64,000 bases of DNA from Argentina anserina (taxonomy: Eukaryota; Streptophyta; Magnoliopsida; Rosales; Rosaceae). A program made the position numbers and the translations under genes. The stretch is from assembly GCF_933775445.1 (NCBI RefSeq), contig NC_065876.1, positions 28,644,001 to 28,708,000 of the forward strand. Direction: 5' to 3'. Numbering within the stretch: position 1 is the stretch's first letter; every line of letters starts with the position of its first letter. Positions 36,200 through 50,067 of the stretch are shown here, one piece after another. The notes under the pieces were generated by a model. It did not search any database. It had not been told where the DNA came from and saw only the letters and a program-made list of their open reading frames with translations.

Positions 36200-38632
36200 T
36201 TTAACAATTAGCAAGTATAATGCATGTATTACACTTACTAAGATGAAGAAAAACCTGTAAACAGATTTTTCACAAGTCTAGAAGAGAAACGAACAACATA
36301 AAATATTTTTGTGAATTGAAACAAGTTACAAATTCGACAAACGAGAGGGGGAAGATAGCGAAATATCACCGGCCCAAGTTTTAACTAAACAACAACAACC
36401 CAAATAGAGAATAAGAATTACAAAGGTGACTAGTATTCTAAAACAACCTCGGATAAACATTACAAGAAAACATAAGACACAAATGCGAGGAAGATAAACA
36501 CTAAGGCATAAAATGAACGATGACTCTCTATAGATGCTCCTAGCTCTAGAATATCGATCCTAACCTGCAAGACACTATAGTGTGGGTGAGCGTCATCCTT
36601 GCTTGCCCAGTAGGGACCAACCCACCCATGAGTTTGAAAACTAAAACCAGGTAAGGATATAAATAAGTTTTATAAAACATTGAGGGTAAGTTATTTGGCA
36701 CCAAGTAAAATCATTTACTAAAACATGCACAAATATCATGCTAAAATAGTAGGCCCTTTTTATAGGATTGTGGTAAATATAATAAGAATGCACGACCGAT
36801 CCTAACGACTAGGAGGCAAACAAGCCACCTCTTAAGTCGAGGCCAACTGCCTCTATTGTTAAAATAACAATAACAGAGCGAGAGTGTGCAATTAAGACTT
36901 TGCCGAAATAGATAAATCACCCAAATTATTTCTACATGAGATAAAATAGGGCATTACCCATTCGGAGGTTTTACGGTTTCAACACTGAGGAGTCTTGGAC
37001 CGGTATCCCAGAACCCCATCACTCTTAGGTCTGTCACACTCGAAACAATCATATCTTAAAACGTTGTCTAGTCTTGGGTTTTCACAAGCATTTAATGCAT
37101 CTATAAATAATTTAATAATAAGTCAATCCCAAGTCCTAGACTATGAATTTCATATATTTGGCCAAAACAACATGAGAGGGTTAGCTCTCCTACTTGAAAT
37201 GACATGCAGAACTCCCGAGTCCAAAACGTAAGCTCTAGCTCCAAAATAACATTGCTCCTCCAATTGCTGAATGATCATTGATCTTTTATCTCTAAATCCA
37301 TGTAGAATGAAGAGTCATATACGAATCCAGATATTGTAGATAAGTAGACTCCATCTTCCTTCCTAATTTGACGATTCATTTATTTATCGATACATTTCTA
37401 AGTTAGAAAAGTTCTCAATTTCCGAACCAGGCGGAAATCAGAACTGCTATTATATTTTCGTCGCCAAGTTAAAGTTAGGTTTTACTAAATTACCCTAAGG
37501 TAAAAGTAAAACTATTAAAATCATTTTGTAAGACAGTAAAAGTTAATTAAGTAAAAGTGAAAGAGTAAAACTATTACTCTCTACCAAGGGCAGAATAGTT
37601 ATTTCACGTAAACAGTAAACCGTAAAAGGTTAAACTGTAAATACATGTGGTTACCTTAGCAATCCTCCAGAACTCGTTTTACATTCCACAATCATCATCT
37701 TAGCTCGAAGGAAAAAGTGACGATGGTAGAAACAAAGAGAAAATAAGAGTTTGGATTATGCATCGATTCAAGGTTTAAATATAGGACTATCCTCGTAATC
37801 AAACAGATCGAAATGATTACCGAGAGAGAGGGGAATGGATCGGTGGAGCATCTCTTGCCGAGCAAGGGTGGAGCCAGGATTTCAAAATGAGTTTGGCTAG
37901 AAAACGTTTTACGATTATTTATGAATTATATGTAGAAATTTGCGGTGGGCTAATATTTAAAATTTAAATTTGAACACTAAAATTTAGCTAGAAAGATAAG
38001 TCTTTTAGTAATTTGAGGTTGGCTACAGCCCACCGTAACCCGTGTGTAGCTACGTCTTTGTTGCCGAGGATGAAGAATGACGACGATGAAGCTCGTCGGC
38101 GACATGGTAACGATGTAGTAGAAAAAGAGGAAGAGAAGATTTAGGCTTCAATTAATTAAATTGAATGGAGAATTGAATTGGGTATTTGAATAAACAATAA
38201 ACTTACCCAAGGAATAAAAAAATAGCTCGCCGGAGTTCGTATCCATGATCGGATTCCATGGAAGCTCAAAACTGTTGGACGGAACTGTAAATTGGGCTAA
38301 GTTGTTACATGATCAATGGGTATGGTTTTGTAGAGAATGGAGCAAGGAAGAAGAAAGTGTGATTGCATGTGACAGATATTACCAGACAACAACGGTGCGA
38401 GGAAGAGAAAATGGTGATGCTCTGCGTCGGTGAGAAGAGGGAGAATAAGATGTGTTGTCGAGCTGAGAAGGAAGAAATGAAGAAAAGAGGTGAATGTGGC
38501 AGAATAAAATGGAAGGGAAATGGGACAGGAAATTGGGACTTGGTCATGGGTTTTGAAGGAAGAAACAATGGACTTCTTTAAAGCCCAATATGAATTGATC
38601 CTAGAGTCGAGAATGTGAGATGGAATTCGACA
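36200..38632 (-). mobile_element. Probable Ty3/Gypsy LTR (solo or truncated), minus orientation
   Basis: Read on the minus strand, the block starts TGTCGAATTCCATCTCACA at 38632. It contains the layout of long plant Gypsy LTRs: tracts like ACGCTCACCC...TTGCAGGTTAGG (36547-36600) that parallel CCACTCACTC...TTCGCAGGC in the LTR at 56364-59034, and GAGGC/GCCTC hairpin phrases at 36800-36870. No internal coding region is seen. The distal boundary is uncertain. Confidence 0.4.
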
Positions 38633-38639
38633 GCCATGA

Positions 38640-41600
38640 TTGTAATCGCATAAAAACATATTTATGTAAAACATATTTTTAAAACACCGGAAAAATAAAT
38701 TAGAGCATTAAAAACACTCATGGAGACATGTAGTTCAATATCAACGTCTTAAACTATGTTATTCGAAAAATATCGATTAGTTAGTCCTAATGTGTCGGTT
38801 AAACGAGATTAGAAATCCCATATATTATTAAAAAAAACTAAACATGCTCTCTAAAATAGTTTAAAAGTTATAATAAAGAGTTTCTTTATTGCACTGTCGT
38901 CATCGTTGATAGATCAAGATCAGGTCTGTGCCTGATCCTGATCCCGGACCATGACTCCACCTCCTTCACCCAAATCGACGCCATCACCAACCCAGATTTA
39001 AAGTAATCTTCGGCCCAAAATCCCATACTATCGGCGACCAACAATGCTGCAAACCTACTGCTGCGGTCTAGCCGAGCTCGGGGTCTAGGTTCAAGTGACA
39101 CTGATTCGGGTGGTGGACTCACTCACCATCAAGAACCTCCCTAGTTCATTCAAGGTCATCATCTCAATGGCTCAGGTTTCGCTAGAATCGGGAAGACGAG
39201 GTCGTCCAGGACGGTGAGATCTTCTCTCCGATGATGAAGTCAAGAGACTTTAGTTTAGTCAGTGGCATCTTGCGTAATTTTGTTAACTCTTGTAGTGACG
39301 GTCTAAGGGATTTAAAAAAATTGACTTTTTTTTTAATTTTGAAATCTTGCTTGATTTTTTTCTAATTTCAAGTAAATGTGACTACTTTTAAGAAGCCCTT
39401 TAAAATTCTTACTTATTAAATGTTTAAATTTTTAATCACTTAAATTGATGAGACGCAAGTTTCACTTTTTCTTTTTGAAATAATTTGAGTAAGTTATTTA
39501 TTAACAAAGAATTTCCACAGAGTAGCGAATGGGGGATCTCGTTCCCATCAATGTGCGGCGGCTAGGGTTTAGCCCTCCGTCCTTTGTAGCCTACGCCGTC
39601 ACCCCCCGTAGTCGGTGTCCAGCGAGTCTCCTAGGCTCGAGAACCCTCCTTGTTCAATCGTCCGGTTGTCACATCCCCTTCTCTTCTATGCTTTCTCATA
39701 TTGGTGAGGAGAGATGGATCGAAAAATTGGCAAAGGAACGACATCTTGAGTGGTCGGGGGTTACGAGTTCGGCGTGGTGGAATGGCGACAAGATGCAGCC
39801 TAGGGAGGCGGCACTGGCTTGGCCAATTGACAGATCTTATGGGAGGTCATGGATCCGAATTTGGGATCCAAGTCTTCGTTCTTTATGGATTCGAGGTGTG
39901 GATTATAGTTGGAAGCGGCCTCGGATTGCGCGGACCTAATTGTTTGCTCCGATTGAGATGGGGTGCGCTGGTGTCTGAGTCCATCGGTCTGCCTACTGGT
40001 GGGGAGCTAGATTTGAGCGACATTAGGAGGTCGTCATCAGTAGGTGCAGGTTGTCTTGCTCGGTTTTTCTTCAACCACTAACGATGGTGGGGAGTGCTTT
40101 TTGGTGGCGGGGGCGCTGTGCTGGGTGCCCAAATTAGTTGGGCCTGTATTGTGGGTGGTCCAGTTGGGGTTTGGGTGTTTCGGCCCAAACACTGTTGGGC
40201 TCGGATTTGGGACCCTAGGGGTTTGTTTTGCTGATTGGTTACTTCACCTATCATAGAGGCTCTTCTTGGGGGTGGCTCCTCAAGATGCTTCGAAGGCATT
40301 CACAGTTCTCTAGTACTCTTCTAGATTCCAAGTTCAGGGTTTACAACATTGAGATTGCTAAACTTTGTTTAGTTATTTCGTATGGTTTTATTAATTTAAC
40401 GAAATCCTAATATGAGTGAACCATGTTTATGTTGTAGTCATACATTTTTCTTATCATTGAAAATCCGTCGCTTATTTAAAAAAAATAAAGATTTGCCACA
40501 TATTAAAATCTAGACTATCCGCGAAATTACAAAAAAAATTTGGGAGCTCTAATATAAGAAGCTTGGAGACTCTAAAAACCAGATTGTAGATGAGTACAAG
40601 TTCTTTTAGCAGTTTCTCTCTAGCTAGCTTTCTATGCTAGGGTTGGAAATGTCCAAACTATGATGGCAGGGTGACCTTTAACATGACCGATTTCAGTGAA
40701 TCCCCGATTATGAGGAATGAAGTCTATTTTTTTTTCTCCTTCTCTGATTGTAAGGTAAGGGGCAGCGGGGTTTTTCTCTGTCTGGTCTATCAGTTGTTTG
40801 TTTTTCTTCTTCTGGTGTTGTTGAGGGAAGTAGCATATTTGCCTTGGGCCGAAGGCTGTGCCGATCTCCATGATTCTTAATTCGGATTAGTAATGGAATC
40901 CGAACCTCTGGTTTTCTAATCGGCGATATTGTTTTTCAATCAGTATTCAAGAGGGGTTTGTCGGGGCTGTAAGGTTTTGTTAGCAACAATGTCGTTTCAA
41001 CTTGCAAATTGGGTTTTCTTGTTCGAATGGTTGACAATGACGGCTCGTTGTTGCCGGTTCTCTCTGTTTCGGTTGTAGGTTTTTTTTCTGACGACAACGA
41101 CAATGTTGGGTTGCAAGAAGTGGCAGTTTTGGGTTTATGAGGAACCTAGGTGGAAGTTAATGGTGGCAGGCTAGTTTAGGTCAGTGGGTCTGGACCTCAT
41201 TCAGTTATGTGCCTGTTGTGATTTACCATTTTTGGAGTTTGGTATTTTGGGCCGTCAGTCTACTGTCGGCTTGGTTAGCGTGGGTATTTTTGGCACAACG
41301 GCCCGTCAAACTAGGAAAGGAGAAGGTATAGTTTTCCTATGCTAAGCTGGATTACATAGTTTGAGTCACAATGTCTAAGAAATTTGGTTGCAACCTTTAT
41401 TTTATCGTCTATATCTTCCTAGATACTTAGATAAATGTGATATAAACTGTATTCAAAAGGTACGTGTACTTTTATTTTTGTGAATCTAGTTAGTTTTAGG
41501 TTTGGAGAGTCATAAGAGATAGTTCTTAATTATTGTTGGCCTTGAAGGATGTGTTATATTTGTATTACTTACTGAATAAAATATGTCTTAACCTCGTACT

Positions 41601-44280
41601 AAACAAAATTGGAGTGAGTAATATAAATCCAACCAAGACCTAGTATCATTTGATCTAGTAACATAAATCTTTCATATATAAAGAGTTTATGAGGCAGTTA
41701 TGAGGTTGACTCACAACAACCTAGTTATAGCATATAATTATTTCTATAAGAAAATCCACCAAGGTTCATGATACTCAAGCTTGTCATCAAGAAACTTTTA
41801 TGATGTATTAGTGAATTACACTCATATAACTACCTTAAAGTGGTGAAAATGAGTCATAAAAGTTGTAAATATTAGTTCTGAAAATAAAAATATAAGTCCT
41901 CAAAGGAGTTAATTTCCTTTGCCCTTAACATTAGGTGATGTATGATAAACTTTAATTATAATCTCACTTAGTGAAGAAATCAACCAACGAGAGTACCGGA
42001 GTAGGTAAACAAACTTGATTTTAACTCCCAAAGTCACCATACCAAACTCAAGTCAAGTGCTGATAAGATCGCGAGTGTGTAAACAAACTCAAACACCACT
42101 TCTTGAACTAGTTCAAAACTAGGCCAAGTCCAAACACTTGATACTCAGTTTCGTCCACTTGTTTATAATTATAGAGTATGCATGACAAATCGTAGCAAAT
42201 GAGGTACGTGGTTGGATTCGGTGATGGAAATAAACTACAATTTTTTGATAAAAAAAACTACAAAATTCATTTTATAAGTTGAGATTCGTTATAAGTTATG
42301 TGAAGTTGTGAACAAGAAAGAAACACGACATCCAAGTATATTAATTAATGAGCTGTATCGGGTCCTCTTGCATGTTTCTGCTTACAGCTTACATGACAAT
42401 GTAAGAATCTAAAAATCTAGGATGTGCGTATGAGTCTCTCAATTAAGAAAAATGGCAGTGATTGTTCATCGATCGATATTGACAACACGTATATCTTGTT
42501 GCGTACAAATATGTCGAATGAAAACAACGAATCAATTAATAACATTTTTATATAGCAAGATATAGTAAAATTTTGTTAAATTAATACATAATTAATTAAT
42601 GAATGTGTTAAAATAATATTTTTACCGGCTCCGACTCGGAGTTAACATACTAAATTAATAATTCGCTAAATTTATAAGATAATAGAAATTTGAGAATTCA
42701 TATAGATCCTATCATATATAAATTAATAATGACATAATTTATATGATAAAATTTCATTAAAATTTCATTTAATTATCATCAAATAAAATAATATAATATA
42801 TCGAATAACATAATACTTTTGGACAATGTAATATATCAGAAAAATAAAATATTTAATAAAGTATCAGTGATAAATTAAGTAATGTGGTGCATGAATAAAA
42901 TAAAACTTTTTTCTTCAAAAAAGCAAAAGATATATTTATTATACCTTGATAAATTAATAAGTTATTGATTAATTGATATATTAATATATCGCTAAAATAA
43001 TAAATTTCATTAGGCCCATATTTATTAATTTATAGAGATTTTATTATAATTTGGTATAACGATTACTATTTGGTTTTTATTTTTTCCGCTCCATAAAATC
43101 AACATGACACGTACTTATAGTAATGAACGAGTTGCATGCATAGCTCTCAACTCTCAAACGGTAAGCATGCATGGAGCTGAGTTACGTTATTCTAATTAAG
43201 TACATAGGAAAATTGAATGGATATGTATATATTAGACTCTTTTGGTTATGGAGGTCCTTATTTGTTCTTACATCGTAGATTTCATTTGTAAACCAACTTT
43301 CCAATTAAAATTTTACATTTCCACCATTCAATATTTAAGTTATAACGTATAGATTGTAGGTACATATGACTTGATCATTTCTACATTTTCATCCAAATTG
43401 ATACATTTTCACTCAAAATCACGCTTTACACGAATGATTCAGCCTTAATGAATTCGGTATGTTCATTAATTTAATACAATTTTAATTCTTTGTCAATCAC
43501 CATTCTTGATGAACGTATGTAAGAATGATCATGTTATATATCCATATATATTTAATGGCTTATGAATAATACTCGCACTTTAATGTCCCGTTCTAGATAG
43601 AGACCATATATATTCACTATCTTTAAAAAAAAATTGCATAACTATAGATCCCTAGCTAGACAGTAACTTGCTCTAACAAATCTTAGGAATTATATTCTTA
43701 GAAAAGCGGTTATTATATAGTTGACAATCAAATCTATATTGGCCTAACTGTGTTGTACTTTTGTAATTGCGCAATAAAGCTTGTCAAAATTCGGTTAGTC
43801 GCATGCAACAAATATGCATCACTAATTCACTAAAGCGAGATTAAATTATAAATATAGAGACCAAAGACTAGTGTCTTCACTCTTCACCAGCAACTGAACG
43901 GTAAATCGTCGGTACGTACGTTACAGATCGAGGTTGAAAGCAATCTCTTCTGGTGTACGTTGTTTTCACAGTAGACATAGTTGGCAGTTTCTCCAGCTTT
44001 TGTTTATTGTATGATTTTCACGATTTCTTGGATTCCTTCTTTTCCGATGACCAGAATATCGAACATATCTAAACACAGAATTGTATAGACAGAAAATAGT
44101 TGATCTACGTCACTTAGGTTTGAAAACAACAAGGACTAGATATCTATACAGTATTATACTTCGTGTTGTAGGCTTGTAACCAACACAAAAAAAGTAATTA
44201 AGTACTATATAGGCCGCAAGGTATCTTACGTGCGTACGTAGGGGTAAATAAGATAACAAAGGCATACTTGATCGATGAAC
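38640..44280. other. Long intergenic stretch, no gene supported
   Basis: Frames at 39529-39939, 39650-40081 and others lack family features, splice context or conserved motifs, and probably come from unclassified repeats. About 42540-43080 is very AT-rich with scattered short inverted phrases (CGCTAAA...TTTATAAG). Beyond 43800 it becomes the distal promoter of the MYB gene. Confidence 0.45.
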
Positions 44281-44297
44281 TAATTAATGAGGTGTTT

Positions 44298-44334
44298 GGA
44301 GGTGGAGGTGGAGGTGGAGGTGGAGGTGGAGGTG
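44298..44334. repeat. (GGAGGT)n hexanucleotide repeat
   Basis: About six copies of GGAGGT, some 650 bp upstream of the MYB start codon. G-rich strand with closely spaced GG pairs. Confidence 0.85.
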
Positions 44335-44510
44335 CGTGGTTGTCGATCGGGAAAAGGCCAGAAGGAGGGAGCTGCGGGCATGACTTACATATATGATATA
44401 TGGACGTGGGAAATGCAAAGCCCCATCACGAGGCTCTCGACAACGGAGAGGCCACGACTCTGGTATTCACTTGTAGGTCGTCGTGGCACAATCTCACACC
44501 ACACCTCCAT

Positions 44511-44516
44511 ATAAAC
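44511..44516 (+). promoter_or_regulatory. Candidate TATA box of the MYB gene
   Basis: TATAAA inside CTCCATATAAACCC, about 470 bp before the ATG, preceded by CACACCTCC, an AC-element-like sequence. This would give a 5' leader of roughly 440 nt. A second AT-rich candidate lies near 44880. Confidence 0.3.
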
Positions 44517-44985
44517 CCTTTCTCCATCAAAAGCCCCACCCGTATTTATGTCTTCTGTGTCCTTCTCCATCGATCATGTCTTCCTTTAATTTCTCTGTTA
44601 ATCACGTACTTTTATTAAACCCTGCACCTCTCTAGGTAGTCTGTCCTCACTCTATATGTCTACATTTGCATAATCTGGCAACTCTGCTCGTCCTACTCAG
44701 TCCATTTATCTATAGCTGCTCTAGCTAGTTCGATCAGTTTTAGCCTTGCCAGGCCAGCTCCTCTTAACTTGATTGCTGCCGCAGCTAGCTAGGCTGCGCG
44801 CTTCTATGTTATAAAACTAAGCTTCCGGCATAGCTCTCCTCGATTCCTTGCTGAGCATTTACTGGCATTGCTGGGCAATATATATAATATATCAAGATTG
44901 TATTATACATTGAGGGTCGAGTAGTTTGCTCTGCCTTGTAGCAATATTAGAGCACAACGTAGTAGTACTGTGGATACGTACAGAA

Positions 44986-47488
44986 ATGGGGAGGGCTCCG
45001 TGCTGCGAGAAAGTTGGGTTGAAGAAGGGAAGATGGACAGAAGAGGAGGATCAAACCTTAATTAACTACATCCATGCTAATGGGGAAGGCTCCTGGAGAT
45101 CCATGCCCAAGAATGCAGGTACGTAATACAATCACCAAAATGTACTTGTTGCATTTACAAAATTAAAAGGCTGATAGCTAGGTGTTCACTTTGAATTATG
45201 GCTCGCTTGCATTGGCTTAAATATTACTAGTTTTTCTAGTTCGATCTGTAAATCGAGGTAATTTTCCAGCAGCAGCTATGTCATACAAATATCTCTCGGT
45301 GAAAATTAATTAACGTACAGCTAATATAATGAATGTGTTGCATATATACTGAAGGGTTACTGCGGTGCGGGAAGAGCTGCAGACTGAGATGGATAAATTA
45401 TCTGCGAGCTGACTTAAAGAGGGGAAATATTACTCCTCAAGAAGAAGATATTATCATAAAATTGCATGCTTCTCTGGGAAATAGGTACGTGTGTGGATGT
45501 GTTCATTTCTTGTTCTATCTAGCTGGTACGTTCGTACTGTTCTCACTGTCTCGATCTCTATTACCTTTCCGACCGGAATGTTATGTTCGGAACCTTGCGA
45601 GATTTTATATTTATAGGCATCAATATTTAATTGAGGAATACTTGGGCGACATAATATAACGACAAATTCGGCGCCGCAATTCTACGTGACATGTCACGTT
45701 ATATTGCTATGTCAGCATTTATAATAATCACAAAATATCATTTTTAAATAAAAATATAAAAATATCTTTATATATATACACACACATCTATATAAATATA
45801 TATATTTCAAGCATATTTTATAAATATTAATTTTTTAATTATATTTTAAAAGAATTTTGAAAAAATAAATGATATAAACAAGAATTATAATTTTTTATAA
45901 TAATTTAAAATTATTGGATTAATAAAATTATTATTATAATTGTTGACATAACAATATAACGTGACATAACACATATAATTAAGGCACTAAAATATTTTAC
46001 TATTTAATTTGTCCATATCAATAATAATTCAGTATACCAGTTGAAATAGTTCGATTAATTACATATACTAATTGGTCTTAGGTAAAGACTGCGCGACATC
46101 AGTTAATTTAATTAAGGTTATATATTAAACTATTCAGTGAAAATCTGTGTATAATGAATTATATATATTATTTGCATTAATTTATCTACTGACCGACTCT
46201 TTCTTCGTCTTACTCGCTCAGTCGCTCCTTTTACTAATTAATTTATAAATATCAATATTTAACAGAGGCGTCGAGACTAATTAATGATACACGAGTGATA
46301 TATCTATGTAAGTATGTAACATTCTAGTTCACCCGATATAATCTTTGCATCGATCAGACTATTAGACTAACTTTTTGATTACGTATATATACGTGCAGGT
46401 GGTCTTTAATAGCAAGTCAATTACCGGGAAGAACGGATAATGAGATAAAGAACTACTGGAACTCGCACTTGAGTCGAAAAATAGATGCTTTCAGGAGACC
46501 TATTAATATGATGCATATGCCGTCAGCAGCAGTAGCTAGTAGTAGCTGCAGCAGCAGCACCGCTGCAGATATACAAATCAATATGGCGATGGAATTAAGA
46601 CCTTCATCATCCAAGCGAAGAGGAAGAGGTGGCAGAACCAGTCGCTGGGCCATGAAGAAGAACAAAACAACCTACACTTCTTCAGCCAATAACCACCACT
46701 TGAATTGTACTCATAACGATGATAAATCGACAACCGTGATGAGCTCGTCATCATCAATTAATTTGTGTCCCCCTCCACCACATTCAGCAGCAGCATTTGC
46801 AGCTGGCATCGGACAAAAACAAACACAAGCATTAGGCGGAGGAGGACCATCTGATTGCTCGGCAGGCAAAATTGATGACGGTAAAGAAGTGGCTTTCAGT
46901 GACTTGAAGATAGACGTCGTCAGTGAAATAATAGTGCATCCAACTGGGGTGCTGACTTTAAGTGGTGAAGGACAAAGCGATGTTGATGATGATGATGTTT
47001 TAAGCGTTATAAGGGATGAGGACACCGGCAAACTTTTTTGTGGTCCAAATAAGGTGATGACTAATTGTACCGCAGTGGCAAGTCATAACGAGGAACATCA
47101 GCTCGATCAGATTAGTGCTACTAATCTGAGCTCATCATCAAACTCAAATTCAAAATCAAGTTATGGAGATGTAGAAGCAGCTGCGTTTGATGCGGATGAC
47201 TGGTATAATTCATGCTCTAATTATCCAGCAGGTTCAGCAGCAGCTACTTGTAATTTTGATCAGCAGAAGCAGCAGTGTGATGGGATTAATGGGACATTGA
47301 TGGATGATGAATTGAGATGGGACTGGGAGAGTGATATCCATAGGCATGACTACTTATGGAATATTGATCAGAAAGATGACGACAATATGCTTTCTTGGTT
47401 GTGGGAGAAGCAGCAGGCTGCAGATGATCATCATGACCAAACCAATGTCGATAATGATAATGCCATTCTGGCTTGGCTTCTATCTTGA
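44986..47488 (+). CDS. R2R3-MYB, subgroup 7 flavonol regulator (MYB11/MYB12/MYB111 type)
   Basis: Three exons, 44986-45118 (133 nt), 45355-45484 (130 nt) and 46399-47488, the standard R2R3-MYB layout; 450 residues. R2 (about 14-63) and R3 (about 67-114) keep the regular tryptophans, with R3 starting in the usual non-Trp form. The subgroup 7 motif is clear: [10 protein letters not shown] at residues 166-175. The C-terminus ends AILAWLLS, matching the second SG7 motif ([W/x]LLS). SG7 factors activate CHS, CHI, F3H and FLS for flavonol synthesis without a bHLH partner. The bHLH-binding pattern is not met here: the residue after D in EEDIIIKLH is Ile, not Leu. The middle is rich in Ser, Asn and Asp repeats; the acidic tryptophan-rich C-terminus (DWESD...WLWEKQ) is the likely activation domain. 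Intron 2 holds a MITE. By recalled synteny it would match At3g62610 (MYB11) or At2g47460 (MYB12). Confidence 0.93.
45667..45990. mobile_element. MITE in intron 2 of the MYB gene
   Basis: About 60-bp imperfect terminal inverted repeats: ATGTCACGTTATATTGCTATGTCA near 45690-45714 and its inverse near 45941-45967, with matching outer parts (GGCGCCGCAATT vs inverse of AATTAAGGCACT). The core between is nearly pure A/T. No target-site duplication was defined. Confidence 0.75.
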
Positions 47489-50060
47489 GTTCGATCAGTT
47501 AATTTTCTACGTACCCTTTTGATCCATCTTTGTTTCTTAGTTTTGTTGCTTCCCAGTTTTTGATAAGTTGTTGCTTCCTAGTTATTACATAAAACGACAT
47601 ATATAAGCTTGTAAGCTAGCTGGTTTCTCTTTCTTTTGGTTGCGAAAATCATCAGAAACTAGCACTAAAGTTTGCGAAATATAACAAGCTGCATAATTAG
47701 GCTAATAAAAAGTTCTACCACCCTTCCAAAACAATAAATTTTCTACCATAAATCAATTAATTAGGTTTTGTATTTCAAACTTTATGTGGCGGCTCTCTTC
47801 CGGGCGTCACAAGTTGTGAATGTCGAGAAATGTTTGAGTGCTACCGAAACACCACGTGTTAATGTCTAGTAGTCTACAATTCCAATCACATTTGAAATGC
47901 AATATTTAATTAAAAAATATTATATTTAATTTATTTATCAAAAACTATGTTGAGTTTCTTTCTAAAACTCTACACTCTACACTCTAATACCATAAACCCA
48001 AAACCCTAAATTCTAAACCCAAAATCTTAGTTCAAAATCATTAATACCCATGAAGGTCATTTCACAAATAATAAAAATATGTTAAATTATAATTTTAGTG
48101 TAATAAATCCACGTGTCGAAGTATAACATGCAAGAAATATCACTAGACATTGTCACGTAGTATTACGATAACATATAAAAATTTATCATGAATGTTATAT
48201 AAATTTACGTGCATACCTTTCAACTTTAAGGAATAAAGTCCATATCTTATTGTCTTCTAGAAGAGCCAGGAAACTAGCACACCATAGATATTTTGATTAT
48301 ATTTGCGGAGATATAAAAAAATGTACATCTTCTCATAAATTGGAGAGAAAAAAAACGACTTTGTCATTTCAGTGACCACATAACAAAACTTTTGTTATTG
48401 GTGCCATATCAAAATATCATGTTATCATATCGCATGCAGATCGTAGTAGTATGAAATAATGAAATGTTTCATAATTAGAGGAGAAAAGGCAAGTTATTAC
48501 GATCATTATGTGTGTGTAGTTGTGTACATATATGTGAATAACACACATGAGAATACAACATCATATATATATTAGTAGATGCGAAGGCTGTATAGTGATC
48601 ATAGAACGAAAAACATGTTTGGAAGTTATATATACCATGTAGAATATGAACGATTATCATTATGATTGTTGATTACGAAACTAACGAGAAAGACGTGATC
48701 GAAATCGTCAACTTTTACAATCATATGTTACTCGCACAACATAAATTACATATTTGGAAGATTGACATTATTATCATTAAGTACATACAAAATCAAAACG
48801 GAAATGATCGACGTACGTACGCGTGAACCAAGCCATTATTATCTAATGTTACACGTTGCTATATCATATACACTATCATATCAACCGCGTATAGAGTTTG
48901 AATATGATGATGATTATGAAATTAGAAGAAGATCGATCGAAAACACAAATGACTACAAATATTTACTATTATAAAGCGAGCTTCTAGAGTACTATAAAAA
49001 TCCGAACTTCTAAAAATACAATTTTTGTATCTCATATTGACAATCAAACAAATAAGAATTTTATAATTAAAATTTAAATATTTTCAAAAATAAATTACTC
49101 AATTTTTCACATTAATAACCGCTTATTTTCTCACACATTCATAAAATGTGTGTTGGTGTGTGCAGTTTCTAGTATTATATTACACGGGCACACCAAGATG
49201 ACTCAACCAAACCTTAACAAAAAGTGAATCGTGAAATATAAGATATCTGTTTGAGCTGTGGCCTGTGGAGGTACGTCGTCTAAAATAATTCAATTCAATA
49301 GCCCACCACACCTCCACGTATCCTGCTATGTGGATCGACCGACGATGGCTAATACGTACGGGAGCAACCTAATAAATTACGACTGGAGACAGGAGACTAT
49401 GTAGATATGGCGTCAATGTCATACTTAAACTAGCCAAAGATAGTGGCAGGACGCATCTATGAGGAGACATTGTTCAAGATTGGCCGGACGAGGCAGCGCG
49501 CGTGGACCAATAACTCTTTACTACGTACTCTCTTCGAATTATATAACACTTCATTTTCAACACTTTTGAAGGACTTGGATAGCTAGTTCCTCCGTTGCTG
49601 TCTTGCTGACCTCGATGAATCAAATTCACCGGACGGTCGACATGGATCCACATATCCATGCACCTTAATTAGAAGCCAGGTAGTAATCAGTTTTGGTTTC
49701 TGAGCTCATGTATCTACGTACCCGAATCTTCCACCACTCATTACCTAGCCCTCCTTGTAATTTAGTATAAGTTAATCATGTCTATTGTGTAGATTGCAAT
49801 ATGAGTCAAATCAGACCAGATTTACGTAATAAATTTTCTGATATCTATTCATCTCGCACTGGATACTACATGTAGAGTTTATATTGTATTACAATTCTAT
49901 ATACTACGTACTACCATATACATATTATGTAAGTACTAACTATATGATGTACATTTCTAAATTACATTATATGACTCATGCTGACACTCATTCTCAAATT
50001 GACGCATACACATCAACTATGTACAACTTTCCAAGTAAGTCATAGAACGCCTTCTTAGAA
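47489..50060. other. Intergenic, no gene seen
   Basis: 3' flank of the MYB gene and AT-rich spacer with scattered short frames. A CCACACCTCC phrase near 49308 resembles the one at the MYB promoter, but nothing coding is supported. Confidence 0.5.
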
Positions 50061-50067
50061 ACTCTTT

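Noticed and set aside
38297..38674. Minus frame of 125 residues rich in Ser, Phe and His
   Set aside because: Antisense of a purine-rich LTR-like stretch; no domain.
39529..40081. Two overlapping plus frames of 136 and 143 residues
   Set aside because: No motif, low conservation signals, repeat-like surroundings; likely chance frames in GC-richer DNA.
44287..44514. Frame with EVEVEVEV repeat upstream of MYB
   Set aside because: Translation of the (GGAGGT)n microsatellite; not a protein.
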